Positions 43,524 through 57,030 are shown, numbered from the stretch's first letter. The stretch is 64,000 nucleotides of DNA from Pedobacter sp. HDW13 (GCF_011303555.1 NZ_CP049868.1:3100001-3164000); one strand, 5' to 3'. Numbers and translations: made by a program. Notes: generated by a model from the letters alone, not told the origin.

Positions 43524-44339
43524 CTACCAGCTTCCGCTAGAGCCGCCACCGCCAAAACTTCCGCCTCCAAATCCGCCGAAACCACCTCCGCCTCCGAAAC
43601 CACCTCCGCCTCCGGAAGAACCTCCGCCCCAGCCACTATTGCCACCCCAACCACTATTGCCGCCACGGCCACCGCCGCCACTGCCAAAAAGCATAGCCCA
43701 GAATAATGCATTAGAAGCACCACGACCACCAATAACCTCACTGCCACCACCTCCTCCTTTTCTCATGATGATCAGGATTACGATGACAATAATAATCACA
43801 ATAATAATGCTACCACCGCCGCCACCGCTCTTTCTGTTCGCTACCCTGGGGTTGTCGTTCTTGTATTCGCCTTTGGTATATTTAATGATAGAGGTAGTTG
43901 CTGCATCCAGTCCGGCATAATAATTTCCGGCCCTGAATTCGGGCTTAATGTCATTATCGATAATCCGCTTGGCATAAACATCGGGTAGGGCACCTTCAAC
44001 GCCGTAACCTGTTTGGATGGAGATTTTCCGATCACCAACAGCCACAACAATCATAATACCGTTGTTTTTGCCGCTATGGCCAACACCCCATTTTCTGCCC
44101 AGGTTTACTGCATATTCATTAATGTCATAGTCGCCTACCGATTTTAAGATCGCTATAGCAATTTGTGTTGATGAAGAATCATCGAAGGCTACCAGCTTAC
44201 TTTCCAGTGCCTGTTTCTGCTCGGCAGACAGAACGCCCGAATAATCGTTAACCAGGGAACCTGGTTTTTCCGGATAATCCTGTGCAAATGCAAAGTTGAA
44301 TAATAAAGCCAGTAACGATAAAAGAAATATTTTTTTCAT
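43524..44339 (-). CDS. Secreted TPM-domain protein with glycine-rich tail (YgcG-like)
   Basis: A 271-residue protein with a signal peptide (ends near AFAQ, residue 20), a TPM domain (about residues 35-150, with LVNDYSGVLSAEQKQ, YDINEYAVNLGRKWGVG, GVEGALPDVYAKRIID), a membrane segment IIIVIIIVIVILIIM near residue 178-192, and a tail made largely of glycine and serine with tryptophans. TPM proteins lie in the inner membrane or thylakoid and often act as phosphatase-like or assembly factors; a photosystem role does not apply here. It overlaps the previous TPM gene by one base. Confidence 0.88.
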   Translation of the reverse strand: MKKIFLLSLLALLFNFAFAQDYPEKPGSLVNDYSGVLSAEQKQALESKLVAFDDSSSTQIAIAILKSVGDYDINEYAVNLGRKWGVGHSGKNNGIMIVVAVGDRKISIQTGYGVEGALPDVYAKRIIDNDIKPEFRAGNYYAGLDAATTSIIKYTKGEYKNDNPRVANRKSGGGGGSIIIVIIIVIVILIIMRKGGGGGSEVIGGRGASNALFWAMLFGSGGGGRGGNSGWGGNSGWGGGSSGGGGGFGGGGGFGGFGGGSFGGGGSSGSW

Positions 44340-44782
44340 TACTTATTTTCTTGTTGATCCATAAAAACAATGTCATTTGGCAATTCATTAATATCGCCTT
44401 TTTGAGGTGGAAAAAACAAAGCCAGCTTTTCTCCTGCTAAAGTTACCCCGGCAATAATGCCTTCGGCTAAATCGCCTTTGGCAAAATGAGCGGTCATGGC
44501 AATTTTGGTGGTTTCCCAAAAATCATAAGGCACCAGTTTGTTAATCCCTACATCGCCGATAATGGCAAATTTATGGTCAACGTGCGCCAGATAAATCAAT
44601 ACACCATTTCTTCTGGCTGTTTTATCCATATCCAGTTTAACAAAATATTCAACGGCTTTTTCATACGGGTCAGCCTCACAATATTTATCAATAGCAATCC
44701 TGATTTCTCCCGAGGTAGCTTTTTCAGCTTGGGCAATGGCATTGGCTATTTTTTCTTGTTCAATATCCGAAAATAACGACAT
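44339..44782 (-). CDS. Cytoplasmic TPM-domain protein
   Basis: A 147-residue protein with the TPM fold but no signal peptide (QAEKATSGEIRIAIDKYCEAD near residue 20; RRNGVLIYLAHVDHKFAIIGDVGINKLVP near residue 58). It lies between lemA, 81 bp upstream, and the exported TPM gene, to which it overlaps by 1 bp. The trio lemA-TPM-TPM is common in Bacteroidota. Function is not known. Confidence 0.85.
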   Translation of the reverse strand: MSLFSDIEQEKIANAIAQAEKATSGEIRIAIDKYCEADPYEKAVEYFVKLDMDKTARRNGVLIYLAHVDHKFAIIGDVGINKLVPYDFWETTKIAMTAHFAKGDLAEGIIAGVTLAGEKLALFFPPQKGDINELPNDIVFMDQQENK

Positions 44783-44863
44783 GTGCTTAATTTTTTGTGA
44801 AGTAAAAAGGGTAGTAAATGTTCAAATAAACATTTACTACCCTTAAATGTTATGGTTAAAAGA

Positions 44864-45445
44864 TTAAAACTCTACTTTAGGTGCATCTTTGGCCGTAGCA
44901 TCAGCTTCGAAATAACCTTTAGCTTTAAAGCCGAACATTCCGGCGGTTAAATTGGTTGGGAACGACCTGATTTTGCCGTTGTACTCCTGTACGGCATCGT
45001 TAAAATCTTTACGGGCAACCGTAATCCTGTTTTCTGTACTTTCTAACTGGGCAGATAAATCGCTAAACTGTTGGGTAGCCCTCAACTCAGGATAATTCTC
45101 AGTAATAGATAATAATTTACCCAAGGCCTGGCTCAACTGGCCTTGTGCAGCCTGGTATTTCTGAATATTTTCTGGTGTTAGTTCATCAGCTTTAACCGTC
45201 ATTTGCGTAGCTTTTGCACGTGCTTCAGTTACTGCCGTTAAGGTTCCCTGTTCAAATTTAGCTGCACCTTTTACAGTTGCTACTAGATTCGGAATTAAAT
45301 CTGCTCTCCGTTGATATTGGGTTTGTACCGTTCCCCATTTCGATTTTACGTTCTCATCTAGTTTAACCATGCTGTTATACCCACAAGAGCTTAAAGTGCT
45401 TACTGCAATAACTGCAGCTAAAATCCCAAATATTAATCTTTTCAT
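44864..45445 (-). CDS. lemA: LemA family lipoprotein
   Basis: A 193-residue protein. The signal peptide ends in a lipobox, LSSC (Cys21), so it should be a lipoprotein. The LemA coiled-coil domain follows: YNSMVKLDENVKSKWG near the start, QTQYQRRADLIPNLVATVKGA near residue 43, ENYPELRATQQFSDLSAQLE near residue 115, ENRITVARKDFNDAVQEYN near residue 132, and the C-terminal FPTNLTAGMFGFKAKGYFEA. It is the first gene of the lemA-TPM-TPM operon. Confidence 0.92.
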   Translation of the reverse strand: MKRLIFGILAAVIAVSTLSSCGYNSMVKLDENVKSKWGTVQTQYQRRADLIPNLVATVKGAAKFEQGTLTAVTEARAKATQMTVKADELTPENIQKYQAAQGQLSQALGKLLSITENYPELRATQQFSDLSAQLESTENRITVARKDFNDAVQEYNGKIRSFPTNLTAGMFGFKAKGYFEADATAKDAPKVEF

Positions 45446-45925
45446 TTTTATGGTTTTTGTGTTTTTAATCTAATTGATTTTGCTCAATTTACGAATTAGA
45501 TATCAAATTGCATGCCTTTGTTACAGTTTACATTTTTATCTGACACGTTGGCAAATGCCTTCGCCAACCACATTGGAAAAAAAAGATTTAGTTTTTTGTG
45601 CTAAAGAATATTAACCGGAAACCATTTTTTGTTTGGAGCGCAGGGTTCTTTACTTTTTTTAACGGATGTTCCTGCTCTCCGCTTTATCCCGATGTAAAAT
45701 CGGGATGCCCGCTCTTAGAACAGTAACACGGAAAACCTGCAAAGTAGCAACAAAGCAACTGATTGAGTTGGTGTAGTAGTTTCCAATGAAATACTGCAAT
45801 TGCTTTCTAAAAAAAAATAAAGCGTCACATTATTCTGAGATAATTTTTAGTCGTCTTCCCAAATCATCAAATGTGCTTTCAGATGCTTATCTTTGTACTG
45901 ATTCGGGATAAAAACCTGACATGAT
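45446..45925. other. Intergenic region with repeat element and -7 box
   Basis: A 480-bp gene-free stretch. It holds the hairpin ATCCCGAT-gtaaa-ATCGGGAT (45686-45706), with CTGCTCTCCGC and GCCCGCTC around it; the same core occurs before lptB. A good -7 element TATCTTTG (45888-45895) precedes the FAD-protein gene by 30 bp, but the -33 position has no TTG. I saw nothing else. Confidence 0.5.
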
Positions 45926-47467
45926 ATGCAAAAAGACATCGAAATTACTTTGCTCCCAAACCAGGTTGAGCAAACAGAAGTGATTAAGCAGAAGCTTGCC
46001 GACGCGCTAAAGCTACCTGTATTGCGAATTAAGGGCTACGAAATATTGAAAAGATCAATTGATGCCCGTTCCCGCAAAGTTATTTTCAGGCTACAGGTAA
46101 GGGCTTTTGTTGATGAAGAAGCTATTCCGGAAGTTTATACAGTTAATTACCCCAATGTTACTTCGGCCAAACCGGTTATTATTATTGGCGCAGGCCCTGC
46201 TGGTTTGTTTGCAGCCTTGCAATGCATCGAAAACGGATTAAAACCGATTATTGTTGAGCGTGGTAAAGATGTAAAACAGCGCCGTAGGGATTTGGCTGCC
46301 ATTAACAAACAGGGCGTTGTAAATACCGAATCCAATTATTGCTATGGGGAAGGGGGAGCCGGAACCTATTCAGATGGTAAATTATACACACGTTCTAACA
46401 AACGTGGCGACATTAATAAAGTGCTTCAGGTTTTTGTAAGCCATGGTGCTGAGCCCGACATTGCTATCGATGCCCGACCGCACATTGGTACCAATAAATT
46501 ACCTCACATCATCACCGCCATAAAAGAAACTATTTTAAATGCTGGTGGTGAGGTAATGTTTGATAGTCAGATGACCGATATTTTAACCGAGCATGGAGCT
46601 GTAAAAGGGATCGAAATTAATTTTCAGGATAAATTTTTTGCAGATCATGTTATTCTGGCAACCGGCCATTCGGCCCGGGATGTGTACGAATTGCTGAACA
46701 GGAAAAATATCCTTATTGAAGCAAAACCTTTCGCTTTAGGGGTTCGGATAGAACATCCGCAAGAAATTATCGATTCGGCCCAGTACCATTGCGATATCCG
46801 GTCAGAATTTTTACCGCCCGCTTATTACAGTCTGGTAGAACAGGTAGGCAGCCGGGGAGTGTTTTCTTTCTGCATGTGTCCGGGAGGTATTATAGCCCCC
46901 TGCGCAACAGGCGAGAATGAAATTGTAGTAAACGGCTGGTCGCCATCAAAGCGGAACAATCCTTACGCCAACTCAGGTACCGTGGTGCAAGTTACTTTAA
47001 ACGATGTTCAGGGGTACGATCCGCTGCGGATGCTTAATTTTCAATCCGAAATAGAAAAAGTAGCTTTCGAGGCTGGTGGTGGTAATCTGGTTGCACCTGC
47101 GCAACGGATGGTCGATTTTGTAAATAATAAATTATCTATCGACCTGCCTAAGAATTCTTATCTGCCCGGTACAAAAAGCGCTATGCTTGATAATATTCTG
47201 CCAGATTTTGTATCCGATAGCTTGCGTGCCGCATTGCCTTTGTTCGGAAAAAAAATCAGGGGCTATTATACCAATGAAGCCATTTTAGTGGGGGTTGAGA
47301 GCAGGACCTCTTCGCCGGTGCGTATTCCGAGAGATAAGGAAACCTATCAGCATCCACAGATAAAAGGGCTCTATCCTTGTGCCGAAGGGGCAGGTTATGC
47401 CGGTGGAATTGTTTCGGCTGCAATTGATGGTATTAACTGTGCAAATGCGATATTGACGGTATCTTAA
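45926..47467 (+). CDS. NAD(P)/FAD-dependent dehydrogenase-like protein (COG2509 type)
   Basis: A 513-residue two-part flavoprotein. The N-terminal 90 residues form a small alpha/beta domain. The FAD-binding motif is IIIGAGPAGLFAAL near residue 90, EGGAGTYSDGKLYTR near residue 145 is diagnostic of this family, and the end PCAEGAGYAGGIVSAAIDG carries the last FAD-contact loop. Cysteines in FSFCMCPGG near residue 315 may matter but no role is set. The family is annotated as FAD-dependent dehydrogenase of unknown substrate. It is followed by the DinB-type gene 33 bp later. Confidence 0.9.
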   Translation: MQKDIEITLLPNQVEQTEVIKQKLADALKLPVLRIKGYEILKRSIDARSRKVIFRLQVRAFVDEEAIPEVYTVNYPNVTSAKPVIIIGAGPAGLFAALQCIENGLKPIIVERGKDVKQRRRDLAAINKQGVVNTESNYCYGEGGAGTYSDGKLYTRSNKRGDINKVLQVFVSHGAEPDIAIDARPHIGTNKLPHIITAIKETILNAGGEVMFDSQMTDILTEHGAVKGIEINFQDKFFADHVILATGHSARDVYELLNRKNILIEAKPFALGVRIEHPQEIIDSAQYHCDIRSEFLPPAYYSLVEQVGSRGVFSFCMCPGGIIAPCATGENEIVVNGWSPSKRNNPYANSGTVVQVTLNDVQGYDPLRMLNFQSEIEKVAFEAGGGNLVAPAQRMVDFVNNKLSIDLPKNSYLPGTKSAMLDNILPDFVSDSLRAALPLFGKKIRGYYTNEAILVGVESRTSSPVRIPRDKETYQHPQIKGLYPCAEGAGYAGGIVSAAIDGINCANAILTVS

Positions 47468-47500
47468 CAAACTTTATAATACACAGGTTGTTGTTTGATT

Positions 47501-47968
47501 ATGTTTAATATTACAAACGAAATTAAAAAAGCTTTTAATGGCGATGCATGGCATGGTAATCATGTAATGCAGACCTTAAATAATGTTAACCCCGAAAGTG
47601 CGTTTAAGCATTTTATTCCAGGAGCGCATTCTGTTGCCGAAATTGCCCTGCATTTAACTGCCTGGACAGAAGAAGTAACTTTGAGGTTAACGGGCAAACC
47701 AGCCAGAGAGCCAGAACGGGGCGATTGGCCATTACCCGAAAGTAAAACATCTCAGGGGTGGGAGCGGATCATCTTTAATTTTAAAGTGGCCAATGAAGAA
47801 TTGATTCGCATTTGCGAGAATTTAAAAGCCGGCCACTGGGAAGATGAGGTAAAAGACGAAAGGAATCCGGCTTTAGGAACAGGTGTAACTAATACCGAGC
47901 TTTTAAGTGGTTTGGCCCAACACCATGCTTACCATTCAGGTCAAATAGCATTGCTTTCTAAGTTCTAG
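47501..47968 (+). CDS. DinB family metal-binding protein
   Basis: A protein of 155 residues from the ATG at 47501; a TTG two codons upstream is less likely. It has the DinB four-helix bundle with metal-binding histidines in VAEIALHLTAWTEEV near residue 50 and QHHAYHSGQIALL near residue 142. Members include thiol-dependent enzymes and damage-inducible proteins; the specific substrate here is not determinable. It lies 33 bp after the FAD gene and 35 bp before the CoA-binding gene, so the three probably share a transcript. Confidence 0.85.
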   Translation: MFNITNEIKKAFNGDAWHGNHVMQTLNNVNPESAFKHFIPGAHSVAEIALHLTAWTEEVTLRLTGKPAREPERGDWPLPESKTSQGWERIIFNFKVANEELIRICENLKAGHWEDEVKDERNPALGTGVTNTELLSGLAQHHAYHSGQIALLSKF

Positions 47969-48003
47969 GCAAGAATCTGTTTAATTATTTAATCTGTTCA
48001 ACA

Positions 48004-48363
48004 ATGAATAAAACACTCATTATAGGCGCATCGCCCAATCCATCAAGGTATTCGTATAAGGCAGCACACATGCTTAAGCGTTTCAATCACGATATTATCA
48101 ATGTGGGTATTAAGCAAGGGTCAGTTGCCGGCGTTGAAATTGAAAAACCTGGTCAGATCCATACCGATATCGATACCATCACTTTGTATATCGGTCCTGC
48201 CTTGCAAGCACAATATCACGACTATATTGTGGCTACCAAACCTAAAAGGGTTATTTTTAACCCGGGTACAGAGAATGCGGAACTCGAAGAACTATTGATT
48301 GAACATAATATCGAACCTGTTGAAGCCTGTACTTTGGTATTGTTAAGCACCGGACAATATTAA
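48004..48363 (+). CDS. CoA-binding domain protein
   Basis: A 119-residue single-domain protein with a Rossmann CoA-binding fold. LIIGASPNPSRYSYKAAHML near residues 5-24 and VNVG-like ending strands, plus KRVIFNPGTENAELEE near residue 80, fit the CoA_binding_2 family. Such proteins may bind CoA to regulate or protect thiols, but the physiological role is not known. Its 3' end overlaps the convergent PagL-like gene by 4 bp. Confidence 0.88.
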   Translation: MNKTLIIGASPNPSRYSYKAAHMLKRFNHDIINVGIKQGSVAGVEIEKPGQIHTDIDTITLYIGPALQAQYHDYIVATKPKRVIFNPGTENAELEELLIEHNIEPVEACTLVLLSTGQY

Positions 48364-49469
48364 AAACGGTATACTACTCCCCAGTTTACATAATCGGCTT
48401 GTGCAAAGTGCATGTAGGTTTTGGCTTGTAAACCAATGTGTGGAGTGATGTTAAAAGTAGGTCCAAATGTCCAGTACCAGGTTGCTTTTTCCATTAACCT
48501 GTTGTAGTGAATGTATTTTCCAATCTGCGCCGCTACAGTAACGCGCCATAAATTAATATCGGCACCTATGCTTAAGCCGGTACGCCATCTGTCGTAAGAA
48601 GTACCATAATTTTGATAGGTTTCTCCATTACGATTTGGGTCATATACAGTAAAATAATAAACGGCATCAGCCCCGGCCTTTAGCGACATGATATCGTTTA
48701 AATAGAAATTATAGCCTGCATACAGCCCACTTTTATAAAGGCTTTTGGTGTTATCGCCAAATACGCCTCTGGCGCCTATACCAGCATTAATTTCAATAGC
48801 GTTTCGCTGCAAAGTGGTATAAGTGCTTTTTCTTTCGGCAGTAAGTTGCTTTGGGTTGCCAAGTTTCAGCCCGATATATACATTTCCGGTATTTAATCCG
48901 CCGTTTGGCACAGTAGCTCCACCGTTCGATACGTGCAGGAAGCCAAAGCCAGCCAATAAATCAGTGTATTTGCCCAGAGGCAGTTCCATACCCAGGTCTG
49001 CTTTAATTGTTTCGTTAATCGGACTGCCCAGAAATCTGTTTTTGGTGTTATTAAAGTAGTATTTATTGGTGTAGCCCAAACCTACCCCCGGCGTAAAGTT
49101 AAATTTAGCCTTTCCAATTTTGAATAACTGGAAATCCATCTGTAATACGGCGCCGTAAACCTGACCGAATGCATGGGCTGAAGTGTCCTTAGTTCCTTTT
49201 AGCTTGCTCAGGTCTCTGAAAATAAAGCCAATGCCATATGATTTTGCACCACTAAATCCAATCCATTTATCGCTATTCTGGCTAATATCCTTAAAATATG
49301 CGGCATCAAAGCCTGTTATCTGGTCCTGAAACAAATGCCCCTGATCGTTATTTACATGCGTACCAAATATCGGTTTAATAATAATGGCGTGATTTTCTGG
49401 CGCTATTTGCGCTTTAGTAAAAGATAAACCTGTAAAAAGTAAGGCAAAAGTGAGTAATTGTTTTTTCAT
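48360..49469 (-). CDS. Acyloxyacyl hydrolase / PagL-like lipid A deacylase
   Basis: A 369-residue outer-membrane beta-barrel protein. The start is at 49469 (MKKQLLTFALLFTGLSFTKA, a clean signal peptide); a longer frame to 49592 overlaps lpxR and lacks a signal. The N-terminal half resembles PagL (PF09411): HVSN at residues 179-182 carries the catalytic His-Ser pair, followed by GGLNTGNVYIGLKLG. It ends in NWGVVYRF, a beta-barrel C-terminal aromatic. PagL removes the 3-O-acyl chain from lipid A; the longer form is usual in Bacteroidota. It begins 1 bp after the lpxR-like stop. Confidence 0.8.
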   Translation of the reverse strand: MKKQLLTFALLFTGLSFTKAQIAPENHAIIIKPIFGTHVNNDQGHLFQDQITGFDAAYFKDISQNSDKWIGFSGAKSYGIGFIFRDLSKLKGTKDTSAHAFGQVYGAVLQMDFQLFKIGKAKFNFTPGVGLGYTNKYYFNNTKNRFLGSPINETIKADLGMELPLGKYTDLLAGFGFLHVSNGGATVPNGGLNTGNVYIGLKLGNPKQLTAERKSTYTTLQRNAIEINAGIGARGVFGDNTKSLYKSGLYAGYNFYLNDIMSLKAGADAVYYFTVYDPNRNGETYQNYGTSYDRWRTGLSIGADINLWRVTVAAQIGKYIHYNRLMEKATWYWTFGPTFNITPHIGLQAKTYMHFAQADYVNWGVVYRF

Positions 49470-49470
49470 A

Positions 49471-50436
49471 TTAACTTTTACTAAAACGGTAAGCAAGACT
49501 GTAAAAAGCATATCGGTATCCCGTTGCGCTGTTTTTAACTTCGTTTGAAGTAAATGTAGCCGTGTAATTGGCTGTCCAGCGGGCAATGGCAAAGGTTAAA
49601 CCAACCTGTGTGGTAAAAACCATGGGTTTTGGTTTAAAGGTAACGGGGCCTTTATCGTTTAAGAACAGGCCACCTTGTAAGCTTGAATCGAAGGCTACAG
49701 CATGTAACTGAGGTGCAACCGAAAGGAAAAGCTCATATTTTCGTTTAGCATTGCTTTTGTTGTGGTTGCTTACTAAACTATTAAAGGCAGCCGAACCATC
49801 CATTTCATTAAATTTTCCTAACCTGAGTATGGCGCCAACATTTGCTTTCGTTATTACATTGCCCACAGCTGCAGATGCAGTTCCGGTAACATCAAATATT
49901 TCATTAGGGGTAGCCAGCAGGCGTTTGTTGTATTCTATGCCGAGGTTTAAGGTTGGTTCGCTGTTTAATCCATACTCCCAGCCCTCAATTTGGTTCTGGC
50001 CAACCAGTTTATGAAAAGCCTTTTGAAACTCCTCGCCCAAAGCATCTTTACCTGTAAGGCCTACCTGTGCTGTAACCTTTAATAACTGTTTGTTTTCGTA
50101 AAACCTGCTGTAATTGGCCTCGCCATATAAATACGCTGTAAATGGCCGGTCGTGCAATGCAGGGTTTGGAACAAAACTATAATAAGGGTTGTATATTTTT
50201 TGGCCAAGTTCAAACCCGATTATCTCTTTGCTTCTACCTGGTTTTAAGCTTGCGCCATTTAAAGCATGCCTGTATTTAATAAAAAAACCATTGGTGTAGT
50301 AACGATCGCTGGTAATATCTATATAGGCATCGTTTTCCGAAATAACTACGATTTCGTTTTTATAGTTTTGAGCATGGCTCAACTTTGCAACGAAAATAAA
50401 GAGCAAAGGCAAGTATATTTTAAGCGTTGATTTCAT
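49471..50436 (-). CDS. lpxR: LpxR-family lipid A 3'-O-deacylase
   Basis: A 321-residue outer-membrane protein with a signal peptide ending at SHAQ (residue 23). The DUF2219/LpxR active-site region is present: SENDAYIDITSDRYYTNG at about residues 33-50, holding Asn35-Asp36 and Thr48, which correspond to the catalytic residues of Salmonella LpxR. A histidine that completes the site is probable in the FHKLVGQNQIEGWEYG region. The strong RYYTNG and QKIYNP motifs support LpxR. LpxR removes the 3'-acyloxyacyl chain of lipid A. It is the first of two deacylase genes, with the PagL-like gene 1 bp downstream. Confidence 0.85.
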   Translation of the reverse strand: MKSTLKIYLPLLFIFVAKLSHAQNYKNEIVVISENDAYIDITSDRYYTNGFFIKYRHALNGASLKPGRSKEIIGFELGQKIYNPYYSFVPNPALHDRPFTAYLYGEANYSRFYENKQLLKVTAQVGLTGKDALGEEFQKAFHKLVGQNQIEGWEYGLNSEPTLNLGIEYNKRLLATPNEIFDVTGTASAAVGNVITKANVGAILRLGKFNEMDGSAAFNSLVSNHNKSNAKRKYELFLSVAPQLHAVAFDSSLQGGLFLNDKGPVTFKPKPMVFTTQVGLTFAIARWTANYTATFTSNEVKNSATGYRYAFYSLAYRFSKS

Positions 50437-50662
50437 TAATAATAAGGATCACATAATAAAGCGGTAAAAGTATTAATTATTGTTCAATATCCCGATAGTT
50501 ATACCATTCACTAATAATACTTAGCTTTCATCAGCAAAGCCTGTTACTTTTCCATATGTGTTTTTAGTCTCTCTTTTTGATGCAAGCGCTACAAAAGAAG
50601 AATCCTCATAGCCCCCAAAAATTAAAAAACCAGCTTCAAACCTTAATGTCCTTACCTGCTTA

Positions 50663-50699
50663 ATGGTTTCAAAGCGCCTTGATGGCGCTTTGAAACCAT
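50663..50699. repeat. Perfect 16-bp inverted repeat upstream of the rRNA operon
   Basis: ATGGTTTCAAAGCGCC (50663-50678) and GGCGCTTTGAAACCAT (50684-50699) pair perfectly around TTGAT. There is no T run, and the genes on both sides point away from it, so it should not terminate either. CTTAATGGTTT at 50659 also recurs inverted at 50746-50756. From 50437 to 50790 I see no gene. It may be a protein-binding site or a relict element. Confidence 0.7.
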
Positions 50700-50791
50700 C
50701 TAAAGTGCCAACTATTCCACTACTTATAATATTATTTCCTGCTGTAAACCATTAAGTTAGCCTAATATCCCCAAAAAATCGATAAAAGGAT

Positions 50792-50821
50792 TTGTGCGGG
50801 TTGTAATTTTTCCTACCTTTG
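50792..50821 (+). promoter_or_regulatory. rRNA promoter P1
   Basis: TTG (50792-50794), a spacer of 19 nt, and TACCTTTG (50814-50821) match the Bacteroidota -33/-7 consensus TTG / TAnnTTTG. It is followed by GGAAGGAGAGGGG, which is repeated after P2. Confidence 0.85.
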
Positions 50822-50901
50822 CAACCCGCTCGGAAGGAGAGGGGATTAGTTGAAAAGCGTACAATGGTGAGGATGGGGCGAGATTTATTTTAAAATAAAG
50901 C

Positions 50902-50931
50902 TTGCATGAAGGAAAAAGATTGTTACCTTTG
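50902..50931 (+). promoter_or_regulatory. rRNA promoter P2
   Basis: TTG (50902-50904), a spacer of 19 nt, and TACCTTTG (50924-50931). The downstream CCCGCTCCGGAAGGAGAGGGG nearly repeats that after P1. This copy is 110 bp from P1. Confidence 0.85.
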
Positions 50932-51028
50932 CAGCCCGCTCCGGAAGGAGAGGGGAGCTGGATAAAACCGGCACTTGAAATAGTGGGAAGCAGGAAAAAA
51001 TAAAACGAAAAAATAAAAATTATTTTAT

Positions 51029-51058
51029 TTGGAAGTTAAAAAAAAATTCCTACCTTTG
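51029..51058 (+). promoter_or_regulatory. rRNA promoter P3
   Basis: TTG (51029-51031), 19 nt, and TACCTTTG (51051-51058). It is 127 bp downstream of P2 and 330 bp before the 16S sequence, with a different initially transcribed sequence (CACTCCCAACGATAAGG). The 51059-51384 leader has no gene. Confidence 0.85.
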
Positions 51059-51384
51059 CACTCCCAACGATAAGGAAGGGTAAAAAAGCTGAGCGGCGGA
51101 TGTCGCGGAAAGCAAACGAAAAAAGATTGAAACAGGCGAAAACTGAAAGCGGGACGAATAAGACCGGCAGAAACCAAGCCCTGAAGATATATAGAAAGGC
51201 AACCGCGAGGTGATGCCGATAAGTTCTTAAAAGAGATGTCAATGTAGCGAAAGCGGGTTTAATGAAGTACTGGTCGAAGTACATGATTAAGGAGCTTTAT
51301 TTTAAAGGTGATGTCTAACAGACAAAACAAAAGAAGACTATTTTTAACAATAGTTAAAACTGGTCAGAATCAAAACAACATTTT

Positions 51385-52906
<1,522 letters not shown>

Positions 52907-53089
52907 CTGGAGTAGCGTCACCTACTCGCTTCGCAACATGATATTTCACAACAAGAGAAACAAGAAACACCCAGAAGAAAACGGTGGGCTACTATAAAGG
53001 TAAGCTTAACGGAACTTAAAGATGGGGTAAGCCAAAGGAAGCAGTAGCGGTAAGGTACTATATACTGCGAAGCGCTTGCCTTAAACCAT

Positions 53090-53164
53090 AGTCCCGTAGC
53101 TCAGCCTGGTTAGAGCACTACACTGATAATGTAGGGGTCTCCAGTTCAAATCTGGACGGGACTA
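53090..53164 (+). tRNA. tRNA-Ile (GAT)
   Basis: Cloverleaf of 75 nt without an encoded CCA. The acceptor is AGTCCCG paired with CGGGACT; the anticodon arm CTACA-CTGATAA-TGTAG carries GAT; the T-arm is CCAGTTCAAATCTGG. It is in the usual 16S-23S spacer position. Confidence 0.97.
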
Positions 53165-53178
53165 CATTACAACAACCT

Positions 53179-53258
<80 letters not shown>

Positions 53259-53628
53259 AATACAGACACTGTCAGGATTGATGGTCTACATTGACATAAT
53301 TAAGAAAAGAAGAAACGCCATGGGGCACTGATGTACAACAAAAGAAGGACATCGGAAAACGGTTCGAGACCGCAGTTTTTTACTAACGAAGCTGATACGA
53401 AGCTTAAGGAAGGGCACATGACACCCTGTACTTTTATACCTTCGGTTTTCAGCCTCAGTAAAGTTCTTTGACATATTGGAAGAAGTTAAAAAAGAAGAGC
53501 AAACAACAATAGGCGACTGTTGTGTTTGTGCTCACCACTCAAATGAGCAATCAGATGAGGGGTATGAGACATCATAACAAGAGCAAAAAAGCATACCATG
53601 CGGCGCAAAAGGCGCATGAGTAGAAGAA
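53259..53628 (+). other. Spacer ahead of 23S with boxA-like site and processing stem
   Basis: A 370-bp spacer with AGTTCTTTGACA (53463-53474), close to an antitermination boxA. TGACATATT (53470-53478) and AAGAAGTTA (53481-53489) are complementary to AATATGTCA (56542-56550) and TAACTTCTT (56528-56536) beyond the 23S gene, forming a stem that encloses it. No gene was seen. Confidence 0.6.
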
Positions 53629-56497
<2,869 letters not shown>

Positions 56498-56581
56498 AGC
56501 AAACAGACTGTTGTTTGTTCTTCAAACTAACTTCTTTCAATAATATGTCATTTAAGCTCGAGATAGCTTATCTAAAGAAAT

Positions 56582-56693
<112 letters not shown>

Positions 56694-56701
56694 CTTATAA
56701 G

Positions 56702-56732
56702 AAACCCTTTAACAAAACTGTTAAAGGGTTTT
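56702..56732 (+). terminator. Terminator after the first 5S
   Basis: AAACCCTTTAAC (56702-56713) pairs with GTTAAAGGGTTT (56720-56731), followed by TTCTTC. The element is nearly the same as that after copy 2. Confidence 0.85.
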
Positions 56733-56880
56733 CTTCGTTTTATAGAAGACCATGAGTTTGTTTGGTCTGTTAAATTGAAATTTTGAAATCGATATAATTA
56801 AGGTTTAAGGCAAAGGGCTTAAGGTTTAGGGAAAATACCCTCCACTTTTATAGCTTCCACCTTCTACCTCAATAAAATAT

Positions 56881-56992
<112 letters not shown>

Positions 56993-57000
56993 CTTAAAAG

Positions 57001-57030
57001 AAACCCTTTAACAGCAATGTTAAAGGGTTT
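57001..57030 (+). terminator. Terminator after the second 5S
   Basis: AAACCCTTTAAC (57001-57012) pairs with GTTAAAGGGTTT (57019-57030), then TCTTTTTTT. This is the probable end of the rRNA transcript. The 57031-57334 stretch beyond holds no gene and no clear -7 box. Confidence 0.88.

Noticed and set aside
43511..43920. Proline-, alanine- and valine-rich frames on the plus strand and other minus frames
   Set aside because: These are shadows of the glycine-rich tail of the TPM gene at 43524-44339.
49470..49592. Longer start of the PagL-like gene at 49592
   Set aside because: The extension overlaps lpxR and lacks a signal peptide, which starts at 49469.
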